Below, piece after piece: positions 34,626-44,245 of a stretch of 64,000 bases of DNA (within the stretch, counting starts at the first letter, position 1; each line of letters opens with the position of its first letter). Under the pieces are notes generated by a model. That model ran no database searches, was not told the DNA's origin, and saw only the letters and a program-made list of their open reading frames with translations. Origin of the DNA: Erythrobacter sp. YJ-T3-07 (lineage in GTDB: Bacteria > Pseudomonadota > Alphaproteobacteria > Sphingomonadales > Sphingomonadaceae); contig NZ_JAEAGP010000001.1 in assembly GCF_015999305.1 (NCBI RefSeq), positions 3,003,001 through 3,067,000 of the forward strand. The letters are read 5' to 3'. The position numbers and the translations under genes were made by a program.

Positions 34626-35041
34626 TAATCCAGATGCGCCGGGCCGAAGCCGTGCGGCAGCAGGTCCGACAGGCGCAGTTCCATCACCTCGTGCGCACCG
34701 ACGCACAGGATCGCCGGGTCCGTGCCGCCCAGCTGAGCGATCTCGTTGAGCACCTGGCGGCAGCGCCCGCATGGCGTGATCGGCGCATCGCCGCCCTTGC
34801 CCTTCGGCCCGGTCACCGCGAGCCGTTCCAGCCCGCCGCGCCGCCCTTCGGCCAGCGCCTTGGCGACCGCGACCGTCTCCGCGCACAGCGACAGACCGTA
34901 GCTTGCGTTCTCGATATTGGTGCCGGTGATGATCGCCCCGTCGGCAAAGCGCAGCGCGGCGCCGACCGGATAGTCCGAATAGGGCGCATAGGCAGTCTCC
35001 GCCGCCTCGCGCGCTGCGGCAATCAGTTCGTCATCATTCAC
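34625..35041 (-). CDS. cdd: Cytidine deaminase
   Basis: Cdd deaminates (deoxy)cytidine in pyrimidine salvage. The 138-aa protein has the zinc site CAETVAVAKAL with the catalytic Glu, and PCGRC. NIENASYG is the substrate-binding segment. The GTG at 35041 overlaps the upstream stop as GTGA and is preferred to an ATG at 35059. Confidence 0.92.
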   Translation of the reverse strand: MNDDELIAAAREAAETAYAPYSDYPVGAALRFADGAIITGTNIENASYGLSLCAETVAVAKALAEGRRGGLERLAVTGPKGKGGDAPITPCGRCRQVLNEIAQLGGTDPAILCVGAHEVMELRLSDLLPHGFGPAHLD

Positions 35042-35754
35042 GGTCGCACCACCATCCATTCAATCGGCTCCTCGCTTCCGGGGCCCACATAATTCTCGTT
35101 CGCGGTCCACAGCAGCCAGGGCCGCCCGCCATAATCCGGCTCGAATCGCGTACGCACCAGCCACAGGTTGCGCTCGATCCGCGCGGCGACGCCGTGTGCG
35201 GCCTCGAACTCGCGGCTTACCTTGAGGATCGCCGGCTTGCCCGCATGGGCCTCTATCTGGTTGGCGAGGATCGTCAGTTCGCTGCGCACCTGCCCGCTGT
35301 CTACCGGATCGATGCAGTCTGCGCCGGGATCGCTCAGCTCGATCGCAGGCGGCAGCAGCGCGGGATCACGCGGGACTATCGTGACGAAGTTGGCCGACTG
35401 CCCGTCTGCCGGGACGCACGGGTCGAATCGGTGGACCGCGCCAACCTCCAGACCCGCCTTGCGCGCGGCGACCAGCGCGCGGGTGAATTCCGCCGACCGC
35501 TCGCCATCGCCCGCGCTGGCGGACAGATAGACGAAATCGGCGCCGCTACCTTTCAGCACCTCGAAATTGACCCCCGCAATGCCGCGCGAAAGGTCCACGC
35601 CCTGTTCGGGAAACGCGCTTTCCTCGGGCCGCCAGTGGCGCAGATCCTGATAGAGCCACACGGCAACGCCCACCGGCGCGGCGATCAGCAGCACCAGCAG
35701 CGCCTTGAGCCACAGCGGGCGCTTCGTCTTGCGGGCCATTTTGCGCCTAGCCAC
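35038..35754 (-). CDS. GH25-like lysozyme-fold protein, membrane anchored
   Basis: The 238-aa protein has an N-terminal membrane helix (LKALLVLLIAAPVGVAVWLY) and a periplasmic domain resembling glycoside hydrolase 25 (GVDLSRGIAGVNFEVL, FVYLSASAG, AIELSDPGADCIDP). The usual IKATEG segment reads LSASAG, so the catalytic pattern is altered and activity is uncertain. A peptidoglycan role is inferred from the fold. An ATG at 35739 is an alternative start. Confidence 0.65.
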   Translation of the reverse strand: MARRKMARKTKRPLWLKALLVLLIAAPVGVAVWLYQDLRHWRPEESAFPEQGVDLSRGIAGVNFEVLKGSGADFVYLSASAGDGERSAEFTRALVAARKAGLEVGAVHRFDPCVPADGQSANFVTIVPRDPALLPPAIELSDPGADCIDPVDSGQVRSELTILANQIEAHAGKPAILKVSREFEAAHGVAARIERNLWLVRTRFEPDYGGRPWLLWTANENYVGPGSEEPIEWMVVRP

Positions 35755-36229
35755 GAATGTGCAGGACGCAGATCAGCGTGAACAGCCGCCGCGCAGTCGC
35801 GAAATCGGTTTCGACCTTGCCCTCCAGCCGCTCGACCAGCAGCTCGGCCGCGCGGTTGTGGACCCCGCGGCGGGCCATGTCGATCGTCTCGATCTCTGCC
35901 GGGGTCGCCTTGCGAATCGCCTGATAATAGCTGTCGCAGATCGCGAAATAGTCGCGGATCGGGCGGCGGAAGCGCGCCAGGCCCAGCAGGATCGTCTCCA
36001 GCTCGTCCCCACTCTCGGTCGTGACATCGAGCGCGAGCCGGTCGTCGCGCACCGACAGCGCGAGATGATAGGGGCCGTGCGCCCCGCGCTGTGCCGAACG
36101 GACCGGCTTGAAGGTGTTCTCCTCGATCAGATCGAAGATCGCCACCCGCCGCTCCTGCTCGACATCGGCATTGCGCCACAGGATCGTCGAGTCGTCGAGC
36201 GAGATGTTAGAGATGCGATAATCGGCCAT
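35747..36229 (-). CDS. UPF0262 family protein
   Basis: The 160-aa protein matches UPF0262, an alphaproteobacterial family of unknown function. The conserved features are RISNISLDDSTILWRN, KPVRSAQRGAHGPYHLALS and the C-terminal AELLVERLEGKVETDFATAR. It precedes the GH25-like gene with an 8-bp overlap and is divergent from dnaB. Confidence 0.88.
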   Translation of the reverse strand: MADYRISNISLDDSTILWRNADVEQERRVAIFDLIEENTFKPVRSAQRGAHGPYHLALSVRDDRLALDVTTESGDELETILLGLARFRRPIRDYFAICDSYYQAIRKATPAEIETIDMARRGVHNRAAELLVERLEGKVETDFATARRLFTLICVLHIRG

Positions 36230-36371
36230 GTCGTTACGGGTTGCCTTCGCAGACTATCGGGGCCTCGGGCAAGGCGCTTAACGCTTGTGCGCGATATTCA
36301 CAGGCTGGCGATGCATTTCTCCTGACCGGATCGCTTGCGGGCCGCCGCCACCTCGCACAAGAAGCGGGGCA

Positions 36372-37913
36372 ATGTCCGATAGCAGTCTGATCCTCGATTC
36401 CGCCCCTGCCAGTTCCGCAGGCGACGCCCCCGCCACCGCCGTTGGCGAGGAAGGCCGCTCGCTGCCCTCCAACGTGGAGGCCGAAGCCGCCTTCCTGGGC
36501 GCGGTGCTGATCGACAATTCGGTCTACGAGGAACTGCCCAACCCGCTGCGGCCCGAACATTTCTTTGTCCCCGCGCACCGCCTGATCATGGAACGCGTGC
36601 TGACCATGATGGAGCGTGGGGCAACGGCTAGCCCGGTGACGCTCAAGCCCTATTTCGATGGTAACGAGCATCTCGAACCGCTCGGCGGGACGACCTATCT
36701 CGCGCGGCTGACCGCGGACGGGCACGGCCTGCTCGCCACCCGCCAGCTGGCCGAACAGATCTACGACCTCGCGCTGCTGCGCGAACTGGTGACGGTGGGC
36801 CGCGCGCTGGTGGGCGGCGCGCTCGACACCTCGGAAACGGTCGAGCCGCTCAGGCAGATCGAGAAGGCCGAGGCCGCGCTCTACGAGATTGCCGAGGGGA
36901 CCAACATCGGCTCCGACGCGAGCACCTTCAAGGATGCCTCGATCGCCGCGCTGAAGCTGGCGCAGAAGGCGATGAATTCGGATCGCGGCCTGTCGGGCCG
37001 CACCACCGGCCTTTCGACCATCGACGACAAGACCGCCGGCCTGCACAATTCCGACCTCGTGATCCTCGCCGGGCGTCCAGGCATGGGCAAGACCTCGCTC
37101 GCCACCAATATCGCGTTCAACACCGCCTACGAATATCTCAAGCAGATGCGCGACGGCGGGCCGGACAGCGGCGGTGCGCCGGTGGCCTTCTTCAGCCTCG
37201 AAATGAGCGCGGACCAGCTCGCCACGCGTATCCTTGCCGAACAGGCGGAGATCAGCTCGGAAAAGCTGCGTTCGGGCGATATCGGGCGCGACGAGTTCAC
37301 CCGCCTTTCCGAAGCCAGCCAGCGCCTCGCGGACCTGCCGCTCTATATCGACGACACCCCCGCGCTCACCATCGATGCGCTGCGGATGCGCGCACGGCGG
37401 CTGAAGCGGAAGAACAAGATCGGCCTCGTCGTGGTCGACTACCTGCAGCTGCTGCAAGGCTCGGGCCGCGCCAACGACAACCGCGTGAACGAGATTTCGG
37501 AGATCAGCCGTGGCCTCAAGACGATGGCGAAGGAGCTGGAGCTGCCGGTGATCGCGCTGTCGCAGCTGAGCCGTGCGGTGGAGCAGCGCGAGGACAAGAA
37601 ACCGCAGCTGGCCGACCTTCGCGAATCGGGCTCGATCGAGCAGGACGCCGACATGGTGTGGTTCATCTACCGCGCCGAATATTACCACAAGGCGCAGATG
37701 CCCAACGTGCCCGACGGCTCCGAATCGCCCGACGACGCGCAGAAATACCAGGACTGGATGGAAGAGCATCAGAAGCTGGTGAACAAGGCGCTGCTGATCG
37801 TCGCCAAGCAGCGTCACGGCTCGACCGGCAACGTGCCGCTGATCTTCCAGAGCGAATACACCAAGTTCAGCTCGCCCTCCTACCGCGACTATTCGGACTT
37901 CGGCGAGGAGTAG
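36372..37913 (+). CDS. dnaB: Replicative DNA helicase DnaB
   Basis: The 513-aa hexameric 5'-3' helicase has an N-terminal primase-binding domain (SNVEAEAAFLGAVLIDN) and a RecA-like motor. Walker A is AGRPGMGKTSLATN at about residue 234, Walker B is VVVDYLQLLQG, and the arginine-finger region is LRESGSIEQDADMVWF. The ATG at 36372 is the first plausible start. Confidence 0.96.
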   Translation: MSDSSLILDSAPASSAGDAPATAVGEEGRSLPSNVEAEAAFLGAVLIDNSVYEELPNPLRPEHFFVPAHRLIMERVLTMMERGATASPVTLKPYFDGNEHLEPLGGTTYLARLTADGHGLLATRQLAEQIYDLALLRELVTVGRALVGGALDTSETVEPLRQIEKAEAALYEIAEGTNIGSDASTFKDASIAALKLAQKAMNSDRGLSGRTTGLSTIDDKTAGLHNSDLVILAGRPGMGKTSLATNIAFNTAYEYLKQMRDGGPDSGGAPVAFFSLEMSADQLATRILAEQAEISSEKLRSGDIGRDEFTRLSEASQRLADLPLYIDDTPALTIDALRMRARRLKRKNKIGLVVVDYLQLLQGSGRANDNRVNEISEISRGLKTMAKELELPVIALSQLSRAVEQREDKKPQLADLRESGSIEQDADMVWFIYRAEYYHKAQMPNVPDGSESPDDAQKYQDWMEEHQKLVNKALLIVAKQRHGSTGNVPLIFQSEYTKFSSPSYRDYSDFGEE

Positions 37914-38011
37914 GCGCGCGGGCGCCCACCGGATTCACATTGAAAATCGCGGCGCAAGCCCCTATAGGTCACTTCGATCCCGAAATTTAAGTGCATGGAG
38001 TGCCTTCGCTT

Positions 38012-38356
38012 ATGGCGCGCGTTACCGTTGAAGATTGCGTCGACAAGATTCCCAACCGCTTCGATCTCGTGCTGCTGGCCGCAGAGCGCGCGCGCGAAAT
38101 CTCGGGCGGTGCGGAAATCACGCTCGACCGCGACCGCGACAAGAACCCGGTCGTCGCGCTGCGCGAGATTGCCGAGCAGACCGTGAAGCCGAAGGACCTG
38201 CAGGAAAGCATGGTCACCAACCTGCAGAAGATCCTGCCGGACGATGATGACGAGGTGGATGAAATCGGCTCGCTCAGCCAGTCGGCCGAAGCGCTGCGCG
38301 TGACCGCGGCGACTCCGGCCCGCTCGACATCGGTCGGCGGCGACTACGAAGGCTGA
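38012..38356 (+). CDS. rpoZ: DNA-directed RNA polymerase subunit omega
   Basis: The 114-aa omega subunit aids assembly of RNA polymerase. [20 protein letters not shown] and [12 protein letters not shown] are the family signature, and an acidic alphaproteobacterial C-terminal extension follows. An rho-independent terminator lies downstream. Confidence 0.95.
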   Translation: MARVTVEDCVDKIPNRFDLVLLAAERAREISGGAEITLDRDRDKNPVVALREIAEQTVKPKDLQESMVTNLQKILPDDDDEVDEIGSLSQSAEALRVTAATPARSTSVGGDYEG

Positions 38357-38398
38357 TCTGTCTTGGGCTGATACGCGGCCCTCCCGAACAGATTGAAG

Positions 38399-38434
38399 CG
38401 GGGCGGACCTCTCCGGAGGTGCCGCCCCGTTTTT
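38399..38434 (+). terminator. Rho-independent terminator of rpoZ
   Basis: The stem GGGGCGG-ACCTC pairs with GAGGT-GCCGCCCC and is followed by GTTTTT. Confidence 0.88.
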
Positions 38435-38567
38435 CGTTTCGGGGCCTGTTCATCCAGACCATGCGAACCGGAGAGAACCCCGCTTTTGCATGGGGCAAAC
38501 TGCTATATGTAATGAAGCTGCAACACGGCGCGCCTCTTCACCCGCGCGCAGAAGGAGACGGGCAGGC

Positions 38568-39299
38568 ATGGCGGTCGTCGCGATCTACAGCGTGAAGGGC
38601 GGGGTCGGTAAAACCACTTTCGCCGCCAACCTGGCGTGGTGCGCGGCGACCCATTCCAGCCGCCGGACACTGCTGTGGGATCTGGATGCGGCCGGCGGCG
38701 CGGGCTTCCTGCTGGGCGTTGATCCGAAGAAGAAAAAGCTCGCGACCAGCGTGATCAGCAAGGAGATCGATCCTGCCAAGCTGATCCGCAAGACCGGCTA
38801 TCCCCGGCTCGACCTGCTGCCCGCGGACGAATCGATCCGCGCGATCGACGCGCAGCTGGCCGAGATCGGCAAGAAGAACCGGATTGCGAAGCTGACCGCC
38901 GACCTCATCAAGGATTACGACCGGCTGCTGCTCGATTGCCCGCCGGTGCTCAACGAACTCTCCAGCCAGATCGTGCGCGCCGCCGACCTCGTGATCGTGC
39001 CGATCCCGCCCTCGCCACTGTCCGCCCGCGCGCTCGAGATCGTGCGCGAGGAAGTAAGCGCGGAGGGCAAGAAGGCCCCGCCGATCATGCCGGTATTCTC
39101 GATGGTGGATCGTCGCCGCACGCTGCACCGCGATGCGATCGCGGCCTCGCCCGACTGGGCGGTGATCCCCGCGTCGAGCGCGATCGAACAATGCGCCGCG
39201 CACCAGGCCCCGGTCGGCGCCTTCGCCCCGCGCAGCCCGGGCGCGCGCGCGTTCAAGACCCTGTGGACCCGAATCGAGCGCGCGCTCGCGAAGGGTTAG
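38568..39299 (+). CDS. ParA-family ATPase
   Basis: The 243-aa protein has the deviant Walker A KGGVGKTTFAANLAW with the signature lysine. It also has LLWDLDAAGGAGFLLG (Walker A' aspartate) and DRLLLDCPPVLNEL (Walker B). AAGGAG lies about 12 nt upstream of the ATG. No ParB gene is adjacent, so it is an orphan ParA/Soj-like cargo-positioning ATPase. A paralog with the same N-terminus lies at 44246-45178. Confidence 0.85.
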   Translation: MAVVAIYSVKGGVGKTTFAANLAWCAATHSSRRTLLWDLDAAGGAGFLLGVDPKKKKLATSVISKEIDPAKLIRKTGYPRLDLLPADESIRAIDAQLAEIGKKNRIAKLTADLIKDYDRLLLDCPPVLNELSSQIVRAADLVIVPIPPSPLSARALEIVREEVSAEGKKAPPIMPVFSMVDRRRTLHRDAIAASPDWAVIPASSAIEQCAAHQAPVGAFAPRSPGARAFKTLWTRIERALAKG

Positions 39300-39529
39300 T
39301 CCCCGCTTCCGCGACCGGTCTTTTCCTGCAACGCATCGATGCGCAGCGACGCATCGGCCTTGGTCAGTTCGGGATCGAACGCCTCTGGCTCGCCAGCCTC
39401 TTCCGCCAGCGTTTTCAGATAGCTGGCCTGCGCCCCGGTCATCCGCTCATCGCCGGTGGTCCAGTTTTCGGGAGCCTTCTCGGCATTCGAAGTCGGCTCG
39501 GCCTTGGGGTGCTGGGTGATCTCTTCCAC
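39296..39529 (-). CDS. DUF3072 family protein
   Basis: The 77-aa protein contains the DUF3072 core MTGAQASYLKTLAEEAGEPE followed by LTKADASLRIDALQEKTGR. The start is a GTG at 39529 (MEEITQHPKAEP) with AAAGGAG upstream. It converges on the ParA gene with a 4-bp overlap. The function is unknown. Confidence 0.8.
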   Translation of the reverse strand: MEEITQHPKAEPTSNAEKAPENWTTGDERMTGAQASYLKTLAEEAGEPEAFDPELTKADASLRIDALQEKTGRGSGD

Positions 39530-39634
39530 GGTACGTGTCTCCTTTCCTGTGCAACGAGCGCCGTTCTCTATACGTTCCCGCAAGTCGGGATTGCACAGGC
39601 TGGCGCTGGGGAAGAGGCACGCTATGACGGCATC

Positions 39635-40390
39635 ATGCCCGACGCCCCCCCTCCCGCAACCGAGCGAGCGCCGATGCTCGGCGGACGTTTCGCCGACCCG
39701 CTGATCCGCGCGCTGGCAGTGTTCGTCGCCGGGATGGTGCTGCTGCTCGCGCTCGACCTGGTCAGCGAACCGAGCGGCCCCGCGGGCGAGGATATCGCGA
39801 TCGACCGGGCGCTGTCGGGCACCGATCACGCATTGGCCACGGTGGTTGGCGACATCGGGGAACAGACGCCCGATGCTTCGGATGCGGACAGCGCGGAACG
39901 GCGCGAGCGCGCGCAGTCGGCGGCGTTCTTCGTCGAGCAGGCGAACCTCGCGTGGCGACGCGGGGAGATCGACCAGTCTGACGCTGCCGAGCAGGATCGC
40001 GGCGCCTCCGCGCTGCTGACCTTCCTCGGCGAATTGTGGACGCTGGGCTGGCTGCTGCTGCCGCTGGGCGCGCTCTCCGCGCGGCTGACCTGCCCCGCCA
40101 CGGGCATGCGCCATCCCCAATGGCCGGTAATTTTCGCGGGCGAAGCGCTGGGCGGCTCGGCCGCGTTTATCGCGCTCGCACTCGCGCTGCACCAGCTCGG
40201 CCTGCCAGCACAGTTCGTGCTTGCCCCACTGGTGAGCGCGATCGTAGTCCTCAACGCGTGGCGGCTGCGCGATCATGCGCGGCTCGACCGGGCGACCACG
40301 CTTCTGCGGCTTGCCCCGCTGCTGGTGCTGCTGACCGTGATCCTGATCGGCGCGCGGATCGTCCTCGTCAGGCTCGGCATCCTGGGCTGA
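39635..40390 (+). CDS. Multi-pass membrane protein of unknown function
   Basis: The 251-aa protein is not recognised. Hydrophobic helices lie at about residues 23-42, 129-149, 170-190, 197-215 and 223-245. A charged soluble region (SDADSAERRERAQSAAFFVEQ) lies between the first and second. The ATG at 39635 was chosen because an upstream in-frame extension shadows the ParA and DUF3072 genes. Confidence 0.65.
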   Translation: MPDAPPPATERAPMLGGRFADPLIRALAVFVAGMVLLLALDLVSEPSGPAGEDIAIDRALSGTDHALATVVGDIGEQTPDASDADSAERRERAQSAAFFVEQANLAWRRGEIDQSDAAEQDRGASALLTFLGELWTLGWLLLPLGALSARLTCPATGMRHPQWPVIFAGEALGGSAAFIALALALHQLGLPAQFVLAPLVSAIVVLNAWRLRDHARLDRATTLLRLAPLLVLLTVILIGARIVLVRLGILG

Positions 40391-40465
40391 CGACTCCGCG
40401 TGACGGCTCGACGGGCGGCACGCGTGTGCTAGGAGCATAGGCGGACGGTAAGGGGGCAGACGGGC

Positions 40466-41569
40466 ATGAGCGATTTTCCCGAGGCAATTGGTACGGCGAG
40501 CGAGGGAGGCCTGTTCGCGCGCGCGATTTCGCGTGAGAGTGGCGGGAGCGCTCATCATGCGAAGGGGCACTTCGCCGAAACCGCCTGCCTCAATTGCGGG
40601 ACAGAACTGGTCGGCCCGCACTGCCACACCTGCGGCCAGCAAGCGCACCTCCACCGCACCCTGTCCGCCGTGGGTCATGATCTGGTCCACGGCGTGCTCC
40701 ATCTCGACGGCAAGCTTTGGCACACGCTGCCCCTGCTCGCGTGGCGGCCGGGCGATCTCACCCGCCGCTATATCGCGGGCGAGCGGGCGTCTTTCGTCTC
40801 GCCGATGGCGATGTTCCTGTTCACCGTCTTCCTGATGTTTGCGGTGTTCCAGGCGATCGGCTTCACCACGCCCGCCGATTTCGGGGGCGCGAACATGGGC
40901 AAGATCGGCGACGACCTTGGCCATGTGCGCGAAGAGCTGGTCGAGGACCGGAGCGAACGGCGCGGAGACCTCGCCCAGGCACAGGCAGGCGAGACAGACG
41001 CAACGACTATCGCGGAGATCGAGGCCGATATCGCCGAGCTCGACCAGGAAATCGCCGGCATCGACCGCGGTCGCAAATTGATCCTCGGCGACGGAAAGGA
41101 AGCGGCGCGCGGCGGCTACACTGTCACCGGCGATACGGATGTCGCGCTGTTCAAGAAGCTCAACGAAAAGTGGCGCAAGCACCCGGAGCTGATGCTCTAC
41201 AAGCTGCAGGCCAACAGCTATAAATTCTCGTGGCTGCTGATCCCGATCTCGCTGCCCTTCGTATGGCTGCTGTTTGCGTGGAGGCGCGAGTTCAAGGCCT
41301 ACGACCACGCGGTCTTCGTGACCTATTCGCTGGCCTTCATGTCGCTGCTGTTCATCGCGCTTTCGATGCTGGGCAAGATCGGCATTCCGTTCGGCTGGCT
41401 CGCGGCAGCGGGCACTTTCGGCCCGCTGCTCCACATCTACCGGCAGCTGCGCGGAACCTACGAGATCTCACGTTTCGGCGCGGCGTGGCGCACGATCGTA
41501 ATGTCGTGGATGATCGTCTTCATCATCTCGATCTTCCTCTACATTCTCGTGGTGCTGGGCGCGTTCTGA
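40466..41569 (+). CDS. DUF3667 family membrane protein
   Basis: The 367-aa protein has a cytoplasmic zinc ribbon (CLNCGTE and HCHTCGQ; C41, C44, C53, C56). It also has the DUF3667 signature VHGVLHLDGKLWHTLPLL and RYIAGERASFVSPMAMFLF. Several C-terminal TM helices follow, interrupted by a coiled-coil-like insert (AQAGETDATTIAEIEADIAELDQE) in the middle. The function is unknown. Confidence 0.82.
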   Translation: MSDFPEAIGTASEGGLFARAISRESGGSAHHAKGHFAETACLNCGTELVGPHCHTCGQQAHLHRTLSAVGHDLVHGVLHLDGKLWHTLPLLAWRPGDLTRRYIAGERASFVSPMAMFLFTVFLMFAVFQAIGFTTPADFGGANMGKIGDDLGHVREELVEDRSERRGDLAQAQAGETDATTIAEIEADIAELDQEIAGIDRGRKLILGDGKEAARGGYTVTGDTDVALFKKLNEKWRKHPELMLYKLQANSYKFSWLLIPISLPFVWLLFAWRREFKAYDHAVFVTYSLAFMSLLFIALSMLGKIGIPFGWLAAAGTFGPLLHIYRQLRGTYEISRFGAAWRTIVMSWMIVFIISIFLYILVVLGAF

Positions 41570-41689
41570 ATTCATCAACCCCCAGCGGGCTTGCAGATGG
41601 CAAGCGTGCTGTCACGCTGGTCGATCAGCCCCTGCAACGCATGGACCCCGATCAGTACTTCGGGATAATCTGAGGCAGGGAGGAGCGGG

Positions 41690-41968
41690 TCAATCCGTCC
41701 CGTCGAGCTCGCCGTCGGTAGGCTCGGAGGTTTCGCGCTTCTCGGCCACGTCGTCGCGCACATTGGCAGCCCCTTCGCTGACCTTGTCGGCCGCAACCAC
41801 GGTCGCTTCTTCCAGCTTCTCGCCGACCACTTCGGCTTTGGCGGCGGTGTCAGCGGCGGCACCTTCGGCGAAGGCCTTGCCGCTTTCCTGGGTTTCCTCG
41901 GAACAGGCGGCGAGGCCCAGCGAGGCGGCGGCAAGGGCAAGCAACAGAGCGGTATTGGGGCGGTTCAT
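41690..41968 (-). CDS. Small lipoprotein
   Basis: The 92-aa precursor has lipobox LAAC. The mature part is alanine/glutamate/lysine-rich and predicted helical (GEKLEEATVVAADKVSEGAA), resembling small envelope stress-type lipoproteins. The function is unknown. Confidence 0.7.
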   Translation of the reverse strand: MNRPNTALLLALAAASLGLAACSEETQESGKAFAEGAAADTAAKAEVVGEKLEEATVVAADKVSEGAANVRDDVAEKRETSEPTDGELDGTD

Positions 41969-42102
41969 GGCAAGTACTCCCTGGCGTATTCGCGAATGTT
42001 AACCATCATCGGGCGAGCGGGGTTCCCGCCGCCCATGCGACCTCTAGCCCAGCAGACGCCAGGCGAGAGCAGCAAATTTGCGAAATGCCGATGCGGGACA
42101 TG

Positions 42103-42147
42103 AAAAGGCCCCCCGGGTGACTGGAGGTCCAGTCGCCCGGGAGGCCC
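42103..42147 (-). terminator. Rho-independent terminator of ftsH
   Basis: On the minus strand, GGCCTCCCGGGC-GACTGGA pairs with TCCAGTC-ACCCGGGGGGCC and is followed by TTTTC. Confidence 0.85.
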
Positions 42148-42171
42148 GAATATTAAGCCAGGTATAGGGCG

Positions 42172-44151
42172 TTACGCGCCCTGCGGAGCGGCCCCGCCTT
42201 CTCCGCCGAAGCGCTTGCCCGCCTTGGGCACCGCCGATCCGCCGACGCTGCGCGGCTTGGTCGGGCCCTTGGGCTCGTCGGGTCGGTCGAGTTTGCCGTC
42301 CTGCAGAAGCTGGTTGATCTCCTCGCCGGTCAGCGTCTCGAATTCGAGCATCGACTGCGCCAGAAGGTGCAGTTGGTCTTCCTTGTCAGTCAGAATCTGG
42401 GTCGCACGCTTGTGCGCCCCTTCGACCAGTGCGCGGATTTCCGCGTCGATCAGCTTGTTGGTTTCGGCAGAGCCCATCGTGCGCGCCGACTGGCCCATGC
42501 CGAGATAGCCTTCCTGCTGTTCCTCGTACTGGAGCGGGCCGAGCTTGTCGGACATGCCCCACTTGGTGACCATGTTGCGCGCCAGCGAGGTGGCGTACTG
42601 GATGTCGGAGCTGGCCCCACTCGACACCTTGTCGTGCCCGAAGATCAGCTCTTCCGCCACGCGGCCACCCATCGCCACGGCGAGGTCAGCATGCATCTTG
42701 TCGCGGTGGTACGAGTAATTGTCCCGCTCGGGCAGGCGCATCACCATGCCCAGCGCGCGGCCGCGCGGGATGATCGTCGCCTTGTGGATCGGGTCCGACG
42801 CCGGCTCGTTCAGCGAGACGAGCGCGTGGCCCGCCTCGTGATAGGCGGTCATCTTCTTCTCGTCGTCGGTCATCACCATGGAGCGGCGTTCGCTGCCCAT
42901 CATGACCTTGTCCTTCGCGTCCTCGAATTCCTGCATCGCGACCAGCCGCTTGTTGCGGCGCGCGGCCAGCAGGGCAGCTTCGTTGACGAGGTTGGCGAGG
43001 TCCGCGCCGGAGAAGCCGGGCGTGCCGCGCGCGATGGTGCGCGGGTTCACGTCCGGCGCCAGCGGCACCTTCTTCATGTGCACGTCGAGGATCTTCTCGC
43101 GCCCTTCGATATCGGGCACGGGCACCACGACCTGGCGGTCGAACCGGCCCGGACGCAGCAGAGCAGGGTCGAGCACGTCGGGGCGGTTGGTCGCCGCGAT
43201 GATGATGATGCCTTCGTTCGCTTCGAACCCGTCCATCTCGACCAGCAGCTGGTTGAGCGTCTGCTCGCGTTCGTCGTTCGAATTGCCGAGGCCATGGCCA
43301 CGCGAACGGCCGACGGCGTCGATTTCGTCGATGAACAGGATGCACGGCGCGTTCTTCTTCGCCTGTTCGAACATGTCGCGCACGCGGCTTGCGCCCACGC
43401 CCACGAACATCTCGACGAAGTCGGAGCCCGAAATGGTGAAGAACGGCACGCCTGCCTCGCCCGCGATCGCGCGCGCCAGCAGAGTTTTACCGGTACCCGG
43501 CGAGCCGACCAGCAGCGCGCCCTTGGGGATGGTGCCGCCCAGCTTGGAGAAGCGCTGCGGGTCCTTCAGAAACTCGACGATTTCTTCCAGCTCTTCGCGC
43601 GCCTCGTCGATCCCGGCGACATCCTTGAACGTCACCCGGCCCTGCTTCTCGGTCAGCATCTTGGCCTTGGACTTGCCGAAGCCCATCGCGCCGCCCGCGC
43701 CGCCATTTTTCTGCACCTGGCGCAGCGCGAAGAACGCGATACCCAGGATCAGCAGGAACGGCAGCGACTGGATCAGGATCACCCAGAAGATGCTCATCTG
43801 CTCCTTGGGCGTGCCCGAATAGGTGACGCCATTATCGTCGAGCAGCTTGGTCAGGCCGCTGTCATTGCCCACGGGTACGGTGTTGAACGTTTCCTTGTTC
43901 TTGAGCGTGCCGGTGATGCGATCGTCCGCGATCTGCACTTCCTCGACCGTCCCGCTCGCCACGCGTTCGCGGAAGTCGGAATAGCTGATCGTGGTGCCGG
44001 TGTTCTGGGCTGCACCGCCGAACATCGACACGGCAAGCAGCAGCGCGAGGAAGACCCCACCCCAGATCATCAGGCTGCGAATCCACGGGTTGGGACCGCC
44101 GCTACCCGGACCGCCAGGCCCCTGCCCGTCGGGCGTGTTCTGTTCGCTCAT
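42172..44151 (-). CDS. ftsH: ATP-dependent zinc metalloprotease FtsH
   Basis: FtsH is an inner-membrane AAA+ protease that degrades misfolded membrane proteins and regulators. The 659-aa protein has two N-terminal TM helices (about residues 26-44 and 119-141) with a periplasmic domain between. Walker A is [13 protein letters not shown] at about residue 218, Walker B is [12 protein letters not shown], the second region of homology is [20 protein letters not shown], and the zinc motif is HEAGH at about residue 436. The C-terminal tail is glycine/proline-rich. Confidence 0.97.
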   Translation of the reverse strand: MSEQNTPDGQGPGGPGSGGPNPWIRSLMIWGGVFLALLLAVSMFGGAAQNTGTTISYSDFRERVASGTVEEVQIADDRITGTLKNKETFNTVPVGNDSGLTKLLDDNGVTYSGTPKEQMSIFWVILIQSLPFLLILGIAFFALRQVQKNGGAGGAMGFGKSKAKMLTEKQGRVTFKDVAGIDEAREELEEIVEFLKDPQRFSKLGGTIPKGALLVGSPGTGKTLLARAIAGEAGVPFFTISGSDFVEMFVGVGASRVRDMFEQAKKNAPCILFIDEIDAVGRSRGHGLGNSNDEREQTLNQLLVEMDGFEANEGIIIIAATNRPDVLDPALLRPGRFDRQVVVPVPDIEGREKILDVHMKKVPLAPDVNPRTIARGTPGFSGADLANLVNEAALLAARRNKRLVAMQEFEDAKDKVMMGSERRSMVMTDDEKKMTAYHEAGHALVSLNEPASDPIHKATIIPRGRALGMVMRLPERDNYSYHRDKMHADLAVAMGGRVAEELIFGHDKVSSGASSDIQYATSLARNMVTKWGMSDKLGPLQYEEQQEGYLGMGQSARTMGSAETNKLIDAEIRALVEGAHKRATQILTDKEDQLHLLAQSMLEFETLTGEEINQLLQDGKLDRPDEPKGPTKPRSVGGSAVPKAGKRFGGEGGAAPQGA

Positions 44152-44245
44152 GAAAAACCGAGTCCTTTCGCCTGTGAATGTAGGCGCAAGGGGATGAATG
44201 ACAAGTTGCGCACGCCGCTTGCGCGCGCGGTGTCATGCAATCGGC

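Noticed and set aside
39296..41434. 712-codon minus-strand frame
   Set aside because: Only its last 77 codons (the DUF3072 gene from 39529) look real; the rest shadows DUF3667 and the membrane protein.
41575..41689. Minus-strand peptide ending DYPEVLIGVHALQGLIDQRD and a few more residues
   Set aside because: It looks protein-like but has no start codon outside the lipoprotein gene, so I cannot call a gene; it could be a small remnant.
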